Source: Saxidomus purpurata
Taxonomy: Eukaryota; Mollusca; Bivalvia; Venerida; Veneridae
Assembly: GCA_022818135.1 (NCBI GenBank)
Contig: JAFMSR010000018.1
Coordinates: forward strand, 37,839,734-37,903,733
Direction of reading: 5' to 3'
Length of the DNA stretch: 64,000 bases
Shown here: positions 43,968 through 57,149 of the stretch, in pieces
Position numbering within the stretch: position 1 is the stretch's first letter
Layout of the letters: every line of letters begins with the position of its first letter
Position numbers and translations under genes: made by a program
Notes under the pieces: model-generated
The model's database searches: none
Seen by the model: only the letters and a program-made list of their open reading frames with translations
Told to the model about the DNA's origin: nothing

Positions 43968-45840
43968 TTTGAACCAATGATACACGTAAAACGTTGATGT
44001 TACACCATAGACATTCGACGTCGCGTTGCTAGGAAGCAAAGTGAAAAAAACGAATAAAATACGAACAACACGTTGGAGTATCATCATGCAAAATTTCATA
44101 ACAATCGGAGAAAGCTCGCTTTTTGACGTCGGAGAAAGGTTGCATACTACCAACACCTCATTTTTACATAAAAAATGGCTTTGAAAGCATTCTGGACAAG
44201 TTTCTTAGTGACATGTTTAATTTAACTGATATAAGAGGACTTGACCAGCTGGTAGCATGATATGGGGTGACAAAAGGGTAACACAGGAAAACAAATCAAG
44301 GCGGAGAGTGATGCCATAAAAATTGGTGAACAGTTTCTCATAATGAATGCCAAGCTTCTTAAAAAAATGAGGTCAACAAAACTCTGTCAATGAAATTATT
44401 TCCCTACGTGATACCGCAGCTTCTCAAAATTGTAAAAGATACAATCAGTCAATTTAAATTTAAAGCCACATATATTTCAGCCAATGGCCAATGACTTCAA
44501 AAGAAATGTATTCTAGTCCTGCACCAAAACTCGGGGAAAGTTCCACCAAATCTAATTGCAGGTCTGTTTGAAAAGTACAGAATCAATTTGACAACTACCA
44601 CCATCTTTTATGAATTTTACATAGAAATCTGAATATGTGCACCATTATCACATTATTCTCATGCCATTACCTTTTTAAGAATCTAATTAACAATATTTTA
44701 AATTCTGCCTGTGGTGTGATAGTATGGTGGAACTAGGGATATCACTCTTAGTTGCAAATTTTAAGACATTCAGAGCTGCCTCCCTTTGGAATGTTTTTTT
44801 TGGGGGGCAAATTCAGACGACGTAAATTATTACCAGCTTAGATTTTGGGACTCAGATTTTCCCTTTAGATCGGTGTCGCTATTCTTGCTTGGTTTTTTTA
44901 GAAGTACAGAGACCTCCCTGTTGTATCATCGAGTGATTGGTTTGGTTTTATGGCCTTCACATTCAGGGTAACGTCTTATTTTCTGTGGTAAATGCCATTT
45001 GCAAAGTTTGGGGGACGTCACTTTTTAGACTTAAGATTACTTCCATGTGCTATCATGACGCCATTCGCAAAATCACTGGGATACTTGTTTTACTGGCTTT
45101 TTACTTTAATCCAGGGATTAGGCTGTTTTCCTCATTATTATTTTGATAGAAATTTTAAAAAATCTTCTTTGAAAACGCAAATCTTAAAAATAATTAATCC
45201 CAACTGAAAAAAGTCCCTGGGCGTAGAGCAGAAATATCTTTGTAGAAAATTTACATTTTTGTTTGCTTTGCATCTTGATATCAGAATTAAATTATATTGG
45301 GCACAAATAATCACATATTGACCTTTGAATCACTGTTAATATATATAATATCATTAAAGTATATCAACGGTTTTTACATTGTTATCTACATTTAAGAAAA
45401 CGCAATTTAAAACAAATTTGTGAATAAGATAAAACATAAATACACATATACACATATGTGTATATAGGTCCGTGATAAAACATACTGATTGACTGAACTG
45501 CTTCGCCTGTGATGAGAAGCTAGTTGCAAGTTTACACCTGTCAAAGAGGACATTAACTGCCTTTATTGATTAATACTGGAGACAAATCTAAAACTCCATG
45601 TAAGTTCCAGAGTACAGGAGCAAGACAGTTTACCAAATGATGCAGTTTTGACAGACGGGACATATAAAATACATTTGAATAACTTTTTTTCTAAAATCAG
45701 TGTTGCTAACCTATTCAATATATTACAAGGTTTTATAGCCATAGATCGCATTTGTCTGATATGCTTATAGGTCATTGTAAGAAGAGGAGTAAACATTATA
45801 CACAAATCCCAGAGCTATTTCGATACTGATAGGGGAAAAT
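43968..45840. other. intergenic, no gene recognised
   Basis: Short open frames only, none with a motif I recognise. A 16-bp palindrome atacacatatgtgtat lies near 45448. Confidence 0.5.
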
Positions 45841-47063
45841 AAATAAGTGGAATTATGCGCATTTTTTTCAAGTAAAAATCAGGCTGAAATACATGTGTGT
45901 AAAAACGGGTAGAGGAAATAATAGCTTTAACCCAATACACCAAACTCTTCCTGCTACCTGAACGAAATAATAACTTTCCAAATATTACTTTTCCTATTTT
46001 GACTGGGGCAGTCTTATTAAAAAAAAACAACAACTGCATGCAGGAGTTGCTTCCCTTCCACTGCCGAAATCTCTGCCAACAACAAAACACAAGGGAGATC
46101 ACTGCGAAGAAAGGAACTGTTATTATATTAGTCCGCGTCAAACATTGGTTACCGTTCAATAACTTTAGACACTGTTACTAAAAATAGAAAAACGGTTTCC
46201 ACTCAATAACTCTAGTTAGGAGTGACCAATTGCAATGGAACTCGGTGTGTAGGCATCATGCGTAGAGACACAGCTTGGGATTGCATTTGGGGTTACTAGG
46301 GTCAAAGTCAAGGTCACTGTTACTAAAAATAGAAAAACGATTTCCTCTCAATAACTCAAGTTAGGAGTTACCAATTGCAATGAAACTTGGTCTGTAGGTA
46401 GCTTGCGTGGAGACGAAGCTTGGGATTGCATATTTGGTCATAAGGGTCAAGGTCACTGTTACTAAAAATAGAAAAATGGTTTCCGCTCAATAACTCAAGT
46501 TAGGAATGACCAATTGAGGAAGAGGAGAGGAAGCTTGGGGTCACAAGGGTCAAGGTCACTAGGATCAATGTCACTGTTACTAAAAATAGATGTTTTAAAG
46601 TGCTTTAATTGTTTTTAGCAAAACTTTTTGGGGGGTCAAGGTCACTAGGGTCCAGGTCAAGGTCACTTTTACTTAAAATAAATTTTTCTTTTTAGTTTTA
46701 AATTGTTTTAAGCAAAAAAGATTTTTTTGGTGAAGGTCACTAGGGTCAAGGTCACTGTTACTAAATATAAATTTAAGAAAAAAATGTTTCTTCAAATTTT
46801 AAATTGTTTAAGCAAAAAAAAAATTCTTTGCAGGGGTCAAGGCGAGTGTTTTATTTTTAATCCTACAATTTCTACAGGCGCCGTTTAAACCTGCTTTGGC
46901 GGCATTGCCGCGTCTTCTTGTTTTTATTTCTAAAGCACCAACTTCAAATACTAGTACAATTAATTTTAAAACACATTTGAATGCACAGCAACCGAACATT
47001 GCTTTTATAAAACTGTCACCAAAATACACTATGTACAGTAAGATGCGCATAATGTCACTTTAA
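45841..47063 (-). mobile_element. TTAA-type MITE copy 4, with a nested element
   Basis: Left end aagtggaattatgcgcat and right end atgcgcataatgtcacttta match the MITE family; the left TTAA is mutated. The middle is interrupted at about 46132-46923. Confidence 0.75.
46132..46923 (+). mobile_element. Helentron-like element nested in the MITE
   Basis: Three or more ~148-bp core repeats (cactgttactaaaaatag, caataactcaagttaggag), then hairpin GCGGC-att-GCCGC followed by TCTTCTTGTT. This is a further interior family with the same 3' layout as the elements at 14783 and 28904. Confidence 0.6.
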
Positions 47064-47671
47064 ATTACATGTAATAGTAAATATGGCTACAGTAATGAAA
47101 ATAAATAGGCACGAACATTTCCTTTCTTACGTATTTTTTCGCAGTTTAGTGCAAAATTGTTCTAAATAGTTTAACACTTCATGTGAATTTGTAACTTATG
47201 TCAGCATATAAAGAAATTAACATCTTCCTGTGTTTTTGCCAAGGCTACATCTAAAATATCGGCTATTCTTTTGATCCGGAATGGATATGCTAGATGCTTA
47301 CCGGAAATTCTGTATAAGGCTTTTATGTGCAGTACAATTAACTCAGTTGGATGTTTTATATGGTGAACTTAACATAATCCCGAGTGAAACTACGCAAAAA
47401 TCGTATTGGGTGAAATTATTAAGATTCCCCTCAAAATATAACTCTAGTATTTAGAAGATAGCTTTTCATCAAAATCAATTTTAAATACTCTGGCAAACTA
47501 CTCGCAACGATTGGACTAGTGTATACTATAAGGGGAGGTAACCACTGGGCAGAGTTTTCAAAATATGGGTACGTTTTGACTGAAGTACGGAACTGTAAGC
47601 GGAGATTTTTACCTGCACACCGGTATTGCAATGTTTACATGTTTTTTGTTAATTGTTTACCTTTGTGAAAT

Positions 47672-47717
47672 ATGGATGAGAAACTTGAAGACGTCAGTGG
47701 GACATCGAGCGGTAGTG
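47672..47717 (+). CDS. possible first coding exon of an unidentified gene
   Basis: ATG at 47672 directly follows an in-frame TGA (47666-47668) and encodes MDEKLEDVSGTSSGS before a strong donor GTAAGT (47718). A segment at 54956-55007 (acceptor tttctttcag, donor GTATGA) would continue in phase as VRQNRTLSDFQNISFEPR, but it lies in repeat-rich sequence. I do not recognise the protein. The rest would lie beyond the window or in exons I cannot see. Confidence 0.35.
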
Positions 47718-48636
47718 GTAAGTTAATTAATTACAATTTTCTTCTATTAAATTCCTAAGAAATCACACCGCAGCTGAACTTGAAAACGGTTAATTTTCAA
47801 TAGGTCTAAAATTATCCCAAATTTATGTTTGACAGTTTTGATTTTTATTGTCATTTTTTTTTTTGGTTATAAATAATAACTAAATGCAATGTATCGAGGA
47901 CAATTTGTTAATGGCTGTCTCGTAAGTGCAATGGTTGTTGCAGTCACTTCTCATTGTTAAACTTAAACTCTGTTAAATGCAAACCTGGATAGGTTTCTGT
48001 ACTGCATGAATACTTAAGTGGTATGTGGTCACCAGATCGGACATGTGGATTTTCTCTGTGTTCTTACTTTTCATTCCATGGTAAGGCCAACATCTCACAG
48101 CTTGACTTTAATATAAAGATTATTATTATACATTGCCAATAAATTGGAAGATGTAAATCATAATATAAAAATAGTTTGGTTGATATTCAGCTGTAGTCGG
48201 ACCTATTTATACAAAATGTATGTGTATACCAGTATATAGTCTCAATAGTTTGACACCAAATGAAGACCCATTTTACATGACTTTTTATAGATGTCTGCGC
48301 TTTTGGATATCGCCTAGCAAAAAAATAACAGATTAACGGTATTCATCTGTTGAGTACAATTATTAGACTAACCAGTATATGGTGTGGTGGACTACAAATA
48401 CATAGTAAAATTTTCCAATACACTGGCATAAAAATTATGTCAATTTGGTCTGTGGATGATAAACTTTTTGCGAGGAAAATTCAAAGTTTGGGTTGCAGAC
48501 AGGAAAGAAATGGAATAGTGTATATAATTCAAGGCCTTACATCATTTGTTCTAGAAGGGTCTGTACTTAATCCAATCTTAATCTTATCAGTGTTTCTTGT
48601 TTGGGGGCAATTCATTGGCCATGTTCCCAATGCAAG

Positions 48637-48915
48637 CGCGTAACTTGCACTGTTTTTGTCAATGGTCATTGTGGCAACTTGCCATTATGAAAAAACAAGT
48701 GTCATTAAAAACACTATTTGAATAAATAAGATACTTTAATGTGAAAATATATCAAGAGCATTTCAAAACTTTTTGAATTTTGAAAATCCTTTGGATAGCA
48801 AAAAATTTAAAGTTCCTTTTTAAGACATGAGCAGTGTAAACACAACAGTAACTGTTATTGCCCACCAGCAATGTTATCAGTCTTGGCGAGTGATGGAACG
48901 GCAATCTATCCTATT
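48637..48915 (+). repeat. fragment related to the interior of the TIR element at 59755
   Basis: Shares gcgtaacttgcactgttttt, aagtgtcattaaaaac, ttggatagcaaaaaa and tgttattgcccaccagcaat with 60060-60310. Confidence 0.75.
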
Positions 48916-49571
48916 CACAATTAAAAAAAATCTGGGCAAAATTGGTAAAAATAAACCCATAAATTTTAGTGTATTTTCTCTCACAGAGATAAAAAAAATA
49001 TTATGGTGAAAAGTGTACCTTATCAGTAAATGGCATTTGTAGCAAATTTCCCACTCAGATGGGTATATTATGACAGAGGTCATTTTCCGAAAATGGTGAA
49101 AAAATACATGTACCTATTTACATTTCATTTATCAACAACTCACCAGATCTATTAAAATAAGGCAGCTTGTAAACTATTTGCTATTGACATTTGAAAGTCA
49201 GAATATTTATTCCACAGCACATCAAGTGATATTATAAGATGACCTATTTCAAGTTTTGTGAGTGATCAGAAGACTGGCTGGTTTTGAAATTCACTATATA
49301 CCTAAATGTAAAGCTATACAGATATTGCGGTCATTGGGTCAGGGAGGCAGTAGTTTCATGACTGTTATACTTACGGAAGAAGAGTGAGAGTTATGTTACA
49401 GTAAAGTTTGCCATGAAAAAATGATTTAATAAATTCTGTTACCAAGACAATGACAGTAATAGGTTGTAATTAAATGCTGTATGACAAAGCAAAATGTTTC
49501 TTGCAGCTTAGATGCTAAATCATCAGTTAAAAGATTTATCTTACAAGGAACGAACTTTGATAGGATCCAAA

Positions 49572-50542
49572 CAGGGTTGGCATAAAACCCGGGTTTTATC
49601 ATATTGCCCAGCCCGGCGGGTAATACTGGGAAAACCCAGGTTTTACTAGGCAATACTGGGTAATACTGGGCAGTAAAAATGTTGTGTGGCTGACATCTTT
49701 ATCCCTACCTAAAGACACAAAGTCACCTGTACCTGTAGAATTCACACCTGCCATAGGGTATTGTCTATTATGTAATGATTAACCCTGAAAACAGCATGGG
49801 AGTATTGGTACTGGTAAGGAGATAACAGTTAAAGAGTGAACTCAAACTCTGCCTTGAACAGGTTTTCAGCTTGATATTATATATGAACCATATGTTAACA
49901 ATAGCCCCTTTCAAATTTGAATACATACTAATGGTATGGTGGTCAAGTGTAGAGAAATCTAGTGCTGTTAATCCAATGCTATGTCTTTTTGCAAGGCAGC
50001 TCTTGAAAATGCCTGCAAGTTCTGCTTCAATTGAAAGGATCTTTTCAAACTTTGTTTTAGTACAGAACAATCTCAGAAACAAATTCGGCATTCAGAAATG
50101 TGCAAAGTTAGTGTTTTGTTACACAATGCTGAGAGGAGAAGAGGATCACTGTTGAATAATGTACAATATTACTTGGTATGAATCAGAGACAGTGATTATG
50201 TAGTTCATAATGTCAGTTTGTGGTTTAGACATGGGAAATGTACACATGATGTAAATAAAGTTTCATAGTTCAGAATAAAAAAATATATTTTGTGTACTTG
50301 TTATCAGATTTTTACATCCAAACATATTCATAATACACTAGATATCATCTATGTACTCATTCTAATGTAACATAATGTTAAATGAGGCAATTAAACACCA
50401 GTACAGTTGAAAAAAATCATGCTTTAGTTTAAAAAAAGTTATATTACCCAGTATTACCCAGGACTGCCCATTTTAGGGATATTGCCCAGCCCGGGATTTC
50501 CCAGGCGGGAAAACCCGGGTGGGCAATTCTCTGCCAACTCTG
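49572..50542 (+). mobile_element. 971-bp hAT element, internally deleted
   Basis: Ends CAGGGTTGGC and GCCAACTCTG are the expected short hAT inverted repeats. The flanks GATCCAAA at 49564-49571 and 50543-50550 are a perfect 8-bp target duplication, the hAT hallmark. The subterminal regions carry many cccagtattaccc-type repeats in both orientations. Confidence 0.93.
49871..50155 (+). pseudogene. hAT transposase C-terminal dimerisation domain relic
   Basis: LLKMPASSASIERIFSNFV and NNLRNKFGIQKCAKLVF match the conserved hATC dimerisation region (P-x-S-S-A-S-x-E-R-x-F-S, then L-R-N). The catalytic DDE part is missing, so the element cannot move itself. Confidence 0.88.
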
Positions 50543-50670
50543 GATCCAAATATTTAGAATTGTTCTATTTTGGAGAATTCATATTTTATGATAATCCAAT
50601 TCTTTGACTTATATTCCATGTCGTTTTACCTTTATCCGGACTGCCAACAAATGATTCAGCCTTTTGGGAT

Positions 50671-50722
50671 CAGTGCAGATCATGATCAGCTTACACATGC
50701 AGTCTGATCATGATCTGCACTG
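50671..50722. repeat. inverted repeat with perfect 19-bp arms
   Basis: CAGTGCAGATCATGATCAG at 50671-50689 and its exact reverse complement at 50704-50722, around 14 bases. The motif is the one seen in the dispersed repeats near 2505, 3543, 10850 and 11552. Confidence 0.85.
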
Positions 50723-51454
50723 TTTATTATTCAGTTGATATAATTATAACATAATATACATCACTGTCACATTATCCTGAATGAGTAGTAGATTTTTACT
50801 GTAGCAATACATAGATATAGGAGGGTCAAACTATCGTGTGTCCCTGAAATGTTATTTTAAAAATTGTTTGAATCACTTTCAAAAGGTATCATGAAATTGT
50901 GCTGAATGGTTTAAAAATATAAGCATTCCAGTAAGGTCTCTAGGTTGGCGATAAACATAAAATTTAAATATCATAAAGTGTGAGACATTATTGAAAATGG
51001 AAAATATCTTCTTTACAAATGTATAAGACTAATAATTCAATATGTGTCTGCTAACATGATTTGATTGTAACATTTGACTTGTTTCAAACAGGCAAACAAT
51101 ATTATTATTTGCAATACAATGTACTTCTTTACTTTAATACTTTAATAATCTTCTGGAAATCTTTTGAGCTTAATTTACATGCCTTTCTCCTTTATACAAC
51201 ATGGTTATTTTTATGCTCTGTTTGTGTTTTCTTTGTTCAAACTAGACAATTCTTTTTTAAGTGAATAAAAACAAATGTTATTGAAGAAGTAGAAGTAGAA
51301 AATGTTTAATTAAGTTTTAATGGTATTTTACAGTGTTTTTATTTCCCATTTCGATACTAAAGGACGTGGATTTACTCTTGAAGTGTATGATATTAAACTA
51401 TATAAATGAAATTATTGAAAACATTCCTTTTATTTAATTAAAATGGTTGTTTGG

Positions 51455-52160
51455 TCTTTTAGACCATAGAGCAGAGCATTTACTTCAGTTAAATTAGCCC
51501 TTGTATGAACATCGAAGAAAAGTCTGTAGCCACTGACACTATTGACCCTAGAAAAGACCTTGTTCATGTCATTAGGCTGTCATTCAGATCAAGGTAGAAC
51601 ACAGCAGAAATAAAATTAGTTCAAATTATGGCCCTTGTTTGAATTTGAGGGTTTGGTTACAAGTTTTGCCTGCTGGGGAAACATCCCATATCTCAGTAAC
51701 CACTTATGATATTGACTTGAAACTTGAAAAGGTCTTAAAGGGGTGCCATGCAATCAAGGCAGATAATCTTGGAAAAATTTAGCTACAGGATTGAATGGCC
51801 CTTGTTTGACTCTTGACAATTTGGGTAATGTCCTTTGTGCAAGACACTATTTAACATTGCACTATCTCTACCACTTATAATGTTGACTTCAATCTTTAAT
51901 CATGTCTCAAGAGCGTATTAATATCAAGGCATAATAACTTCTTATAAATTAGTTTAGAAAAAATTAAAGGCCCTTGCTTTGACTTTAAAATATAATTGTT
52001 ATACTAATCATCCTGCTCAGTATCATCATATATCCTTCAGTAACTACTTACTGATTCATTGACTTTTGAAAGGCTTTGTTCAATGTCTTTAGGGGACATC
52101 ACAATCAAGTCAGATAACTCTTCAAAAGGTTTAGTACAAGTTATGGCCCTTCCTGTATTC
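51455..52160. repeat. degenerate core-repeat array
   Basis: Diverged repeats with tatggcccttg and cagtaaccact/ttgacttgaaactt, of the kind found inside the Helentron-like elements. The ends are eroded. Confidence 0.45.
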
Positions 52161-52289
52161 AAGTCTGTGGGAAATTTCTTGTCAACCACTGTGGATCTGA
52201 CAACCACTATGGGGATCTCATAACCACTTTGGGATATCTGACACCCACTCTGGATCTGACAATCTCTTTGGGGATCTGCCATTTCCATA

Positions 52290-52830
52290 TAACTCTTGTA
52301 TAAATTCTGAAACCACTTAGGGCCATTGTTGATGAAACTTTGCAGGGATTTGGTTGTTTTGCCTGAAGCTACTATCAGAACTTGTCTCAGTAACCAATTC
52401 CATTACATTGACTTGAGAACTCTTTTATGCTATGGCAACATAATAAGGCAGAAAAACTTTTAAAATCTTTTTGCTAAAACCTTATGGCCCTAGGCTTAAA
52501 TATTTAACATTTGGTAACATTTTCATAAGGGACTTCATGCACCATATCACATTGTTCAACTTATGGACCCCTAGTTATATCAAACCTTGCAATACTGCCA
52601 GGGGGTAACTTTTGTATCAAACGCTTAATTTAGCAAAAACTTAAATATATAGTTATGTTTTCTCTTTTTAAAACCACAACTTTCCTAGATACTTAGATAT
52701 TTGGCATACAATTTTGCTTTGCTATTACCTATACAAAGTTTGTTCAAATTTAGCAAACCCCAGGGTCACTTGATTTTACATAGGCTTATACAGCTTGAAA
52801 AACTTTAAAATGCTTCTTTGGTCTTTGAGA
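52290..52830 (+). repeat. degenerate Helentron-like core repeats
   Basis: Contains tgttgatgaaactttgcagg, accacagggcctagagctt and cataggcttata blocks as at 28980-29430. The ends are not preserved. Confidence 0.55.
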
Positions 52831-53074
52831 CCACAGGGCCTAGAGCTTTACATATTTAGCACTTGTCATTGACCAGTAGACTTCTATAAAAGTGTTTGGT
52901 CAAATCACTATCCCCTAGAAAAGACCTTGTTCTGCAAGAGTAGACCTCAAGAATACTGATTCGATGTTTAAACACAGCTTTAGTAATAAAACCTATTATG
53001 GTATGTAAATTGGGGTCTTGTGGTTTTCCACCGGGGACTTTGTTCAGATCATGCCTCTTGGCTACAAAATGACA

Positions 53075-53270
53075 AGCACCTAAGTCAGGCAAGTGGTAGC
53101 TTGTTCGTCTACAGGTGAAGCCCCGGTTCGATGCCTATCATGGCCATTCTGGTTTTTCATTAGCAGTTATGGTGTTTTTCTGGAACATTCCCTCTGTCCA
53201 AGGTTGATTCCATCTGGAATGAGTTCATAAGTGCATTTAATATAAGGTCATAATTATGGATGATCAAATT
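53075..53270 (+). repeat. tRNA-derived SINE, family d
   Basis: A box tggtagcttg and B box ggttcgatgcc, with a body unrelated to families a-c. Only one copy in the window. Confidence 0.55.
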
Positions 53271-53379
53271 ACTATAGAAAAAGTAATAAGGTCCTACTAG
53301 TGTTAATAATATAATTGTTATACTAATCATCCTGCATTTCAGTACATATAACGAACAGGGAACTATTACTTGTCATGCT

Positions 53380-55700
53380 ACTTTATTAGGCAGTTAAATC
53401 TTTAGGAGAACAAAGGTAAGAAGTATGAAACACAATATGGTTCAGCCAAGTCTGCAGTCTAGCGGAGTTTTGGCAACAAATGCTCTGGGACATGTCAGAG
53501 GTCTTTGCTGCCTCAAAACAGCAATCTGTGGGTGTAAGGAATAAATTTTGATGTTAAGAAGAAAAGGGCACACCTGCTGACAGGGGATTATTGCTTAAAC
53601 TTCCAGCCTGTCAATCTCTGCACAATGCTAGTTAAACTTTTGTAGCATGACAACGAGTAATGCTGTATCGTATATGCTGTTTCACAACTTTCACCTTTAT
53701 AATACTTATATTTTTAACTGTACAAATTTAAATATAATTCATGTTCAAATTAAAGAACATTTAATTATGAATCAAGTGTCAGAGCTTCCAGATATGTAGG
53801 GGAGAGCTTTCACTTACCTTAGAAAGGGCTCCCACATTCTGGTGCTAACTTCAAAGTATTCTTGAACGACAAATACACAATATACATACAGAAAGGAAGA
53901 ACATATTTGTATTGGTAGATTGCTAGCATTAGTCTACAATTCCTTTGTAAAAATGCATAACCAATCAATAATCACTATCTTAAATTGTCATCTTAGATGA
54001 ACTTGATCTTATACATTGTTCAATTAGAATGATGGTAGAAGTAGTTTGCGTTATAATTTTCACATTGTGTAACTGTAACCACTGTAATGTAATTTCCTTG
54101 TAACTATTGTAATATTTTAAATGTATTGGTATCTTTTGATGCCCACATGAAAGATTGGCAACCACAAATGGGGACTGCATACCCTTTGGGGAAATACAAC
54201 CACTCTGGATCTATAACCACTTTGGGGATATGCCAATTCCATCTAAGGCGACATCTCCTATGAAACCACTGGCCCTAACTGTTGGGAAATTGAGGGATTT
54301 CTTGCTTGAACCTCTATAAAGTTGTTCAAGATTTCATTCCATCAGGGAACTCTGGTTGCTAGAACAAATAATTAAAACTTTAAAGATCTCTTACTCTAAA
54401 TCACATGGCGATAAAATTAAAATAAACCGCATCAATTTTTTCCAAGTATCTACCAAGATTGTCCGAAAATTATGACCCCAAAGTCAAATTGCTTACTGCC
54501 CGGGGTCCCTTATTTTATATTAGGCTTATATAAAAACTTATATAGCATATTCTCTGGTAAACCATTGAAATCAAGATACAAATTTGGTATGCACAATATG
54601 CATTGTGGACTTCAATAAGTTACCAACATTCATTTAACATGTCTGCACCATAAACATTTTTTCAATAAAGACACAACAGGGGCAAACATTGTTTTAATAG
54701 GTTTTTCAGGACTTTAAAATCTAATTTCTGAGCCAAGGGTTATTGTTATCAAACAAATTTAGCTGTTATCATTGCCTTAATTTAGACTTCTTTACCAATT
54801 TTTTTCAAATCAAGTCCCATTGGGTTATTATTTTTCCGATAAAAGAATTCATATTCATTTAACTAAGGTAACTTAGGAAATCCACTTCTTCTAAAGTAAT
54901 AATGCTAGCTACTGCCTAATTCTATAGTGAATGTACATTGGTTGTTTTCTTTCAGTCAGACAGAATAGGACACTGTCAGACTTTCAGAACATAAGCTTTG
55001 AACCAAGGTATGATTATTATCCAATCACGGTTTAAGCCGAGCTGCAGAACTAGCGGGTTTGGCCAAGTGTTTGCCTTTCAAGGCAGAGGTCAATTTGCTC
55101 AAAACGGCTATTCTTTAGGTGTAAGGCAATTATTCAACAGTTGAAAACAGGCCTCGGGGGACATTTCTTCCTCTTTTAAATCTCTGTAAGTTTGGCTTCT
55201 AATTGGTGTCTAGAGAAAACAATGTTGAACAGTCACACAGAAAACATTGATAAGCTTTTAATGTAAATTTTAGAAGGGCCTTTTATTTTCAGCCAAATAT
55301 AAGGATCAATTATTTTGGATCAATTGCAGACACCAGATATTAAGATTTACTTAACATAGAGTTTTGTGGTAGTTTGGAAGCAGAAACTGAAATTACACTC
55401 CTCAATATACATACGATATAAATACATTTAGAAAGATTGTGTACTTTATCAGATCGTTTTACTAGGTATTGGTGTACAATTCATTTGTAAGTTACATCAC
55501 CAATGTATTCGTAAATTGTCATCTTAGATGAAATACCTTACTTGTTAAACAGAATTGATTGAAGTGTTTGTTAAATTTTCAATTGTTTACTGAAATTGTA
55601 TTGTTAAATTTCCTTGTAAATATTGTAATATTTTAAATGTATTGTATCTTTTGATGCACTACATGAAATTTTGGGACTCACAAATGCGTGCTTAAAATAG
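53380..55700. repeat. diverged ~1.5-kb tandem duplication
   Basis: Blocks at 53380-54180 and 54950-55700 share aattgtcatcttagatgaa, tattgtaatattttaaatgt and tatcttttgatgc in the same order. A degenerate Helentron-like fragment (54230-54540) lies between. Confidence 0.6.
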
Positions 55701-55744
55701 TAAAGGACTATTGTTATTGATATTATTATTAGTTACATTATATA

Positions 55745-56128
55745 TCCTAGGCCTAGAGCTTAGATATTTGGCATGTAGCATTGTCTGGTGGACCTCTACC
55801 AAGATTGTTCAAATTATGACCCCTGGGTTAAAATTGACCCTGCACAGGTGGGTCACTTAGTTTTACATAGGCTTATATAGGAAAAACTTTAAAATCTTCT
55901 TCTCTGAAACCACAAGGCCTACAGCTTAAATATTTGGCATGTAGCATTGCCTTGTAGACCTCTTCAAAGTTTGTTCAACTTAAGCCCCTGGGGGGGGGGG
56001 GGTCACTTGTTTTACAAAGACGTATATAGGAAAACCTATTTGGTATATAACATTGTCTAGTGATCTTCTACCAGGCAAGTGGACTTGTACCAAGGTGAGC
56101 CATATATGGCCATCTTGGCCCTCTTGTT
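55745..56128 (+). mobile_element. Helentron-like element, 3' part
   Basis: Two core repeats (gagcttagatatttggcatg), subterminal aaggtgagccatata, hairpin ggccatcttggcc and terminal CTCTTGTT. Includes a G-run near 55990. Confidence 0.7.
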
Positions 56129-56878
56129 ATTGAGTAGCGATTTTTGTAAAGATTTATATTGGATTTTCAATCAGCAGTTATATGTGTATCAGCTCTTACC
56201 CACAATACATATAGAATGTGATTATTTGACCGAAAAGTGTTTGCTTCAGTTGTTTTGATAAAAAGATACGAGAAACCAAATGTGAATGGTAGGTACAGCC
56301 CAGTCCAGTATGTGGATATTACATTTCAATCGTTTAAATTGATGAAGTAGCTGTGCTATATAGCTTTACATACCTTATTCATGTATTTCTCTGATATAAA
56401 GGAAAGGGTCATGTTTAGCTATTGTCATAGTTGTGACCACAGTTGTATAGGATTGTTGAAAGTTATGTTATGCAGCAAATTTAAAGCAATTTTCTTCAAG
56501 CATTTAATTAAACTTTCTATCGGCATATTTTTGGTTGTATAGTTATATATTTCCTTTGATCATCATTTTGTTTGTTAATGACAATGGTTTCTCAAAGGAA
56601 TAAAAAGATAATTTCCTCCTTAATCTCACCTTCATCAGGATCTATCAGATTAAATTTTAAGTGACGCTTTAAAGCTGTAATCAGTTAATAGATTATCATC
56701 ATAATAAATTATAGTCATATAGGTGTCATTATGGAGCGTAATTTTCATCAAGCCATCAAGATGCTGTCATTACTGACCAATCATTTTACATTTCGCTTTT
56801 AATCCAATGATATTTTATCTTTTTAATCTAATTGTTACTGTAACATAGTGATTTTCATTGTTTTCACATGTACAGCAG

Positions 56879-57135
56879 TTAGGAGCGGATCAGTGGTTAG
56901 CGGGCTGGATAATATAATCCATGGAAACCGGGCTGCTCCTACATTTACATAACTGTCTTTCGGATGAGACCTAAAACCGAGGTCCGATGTATCGGTGCTT
57001 TACACCAGGGCATATTAAAGAACCAGACAGTGCCTCTGAAACAGGACCTGTTCTGTATCTTGCGCTATCCCCCGAAACCGAAAATAATTAAACTCTTCTG
57101 TGGGCGTTGGTCATGATTATGGATGTACATACAGT
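56879..57135 (+). repeat. tRNA-derived SINE, family a, with intact target duplication
   Basis: Full-length copy of the family seen at 5791, flanked by exact 12-bp repeats CATGTACAGCAG (56867-56878 and 57136-57147). This shows LINE-type retrotransposition. Confidence 0.88.
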
Positions 57136-57149
57136 CATGTACAGCAGCT

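Noticed and set aside
44165..44600. Possible degraded gene with several short open stretches
   Set aside because: Frequent stops in all frames, no splice-consistent chain and no family motif.
48350..48643. 97-residue + frame
   Set aside because: No recognisable motif, poor codon pattern, and it runs into repeat sequence shared with 60 kb.
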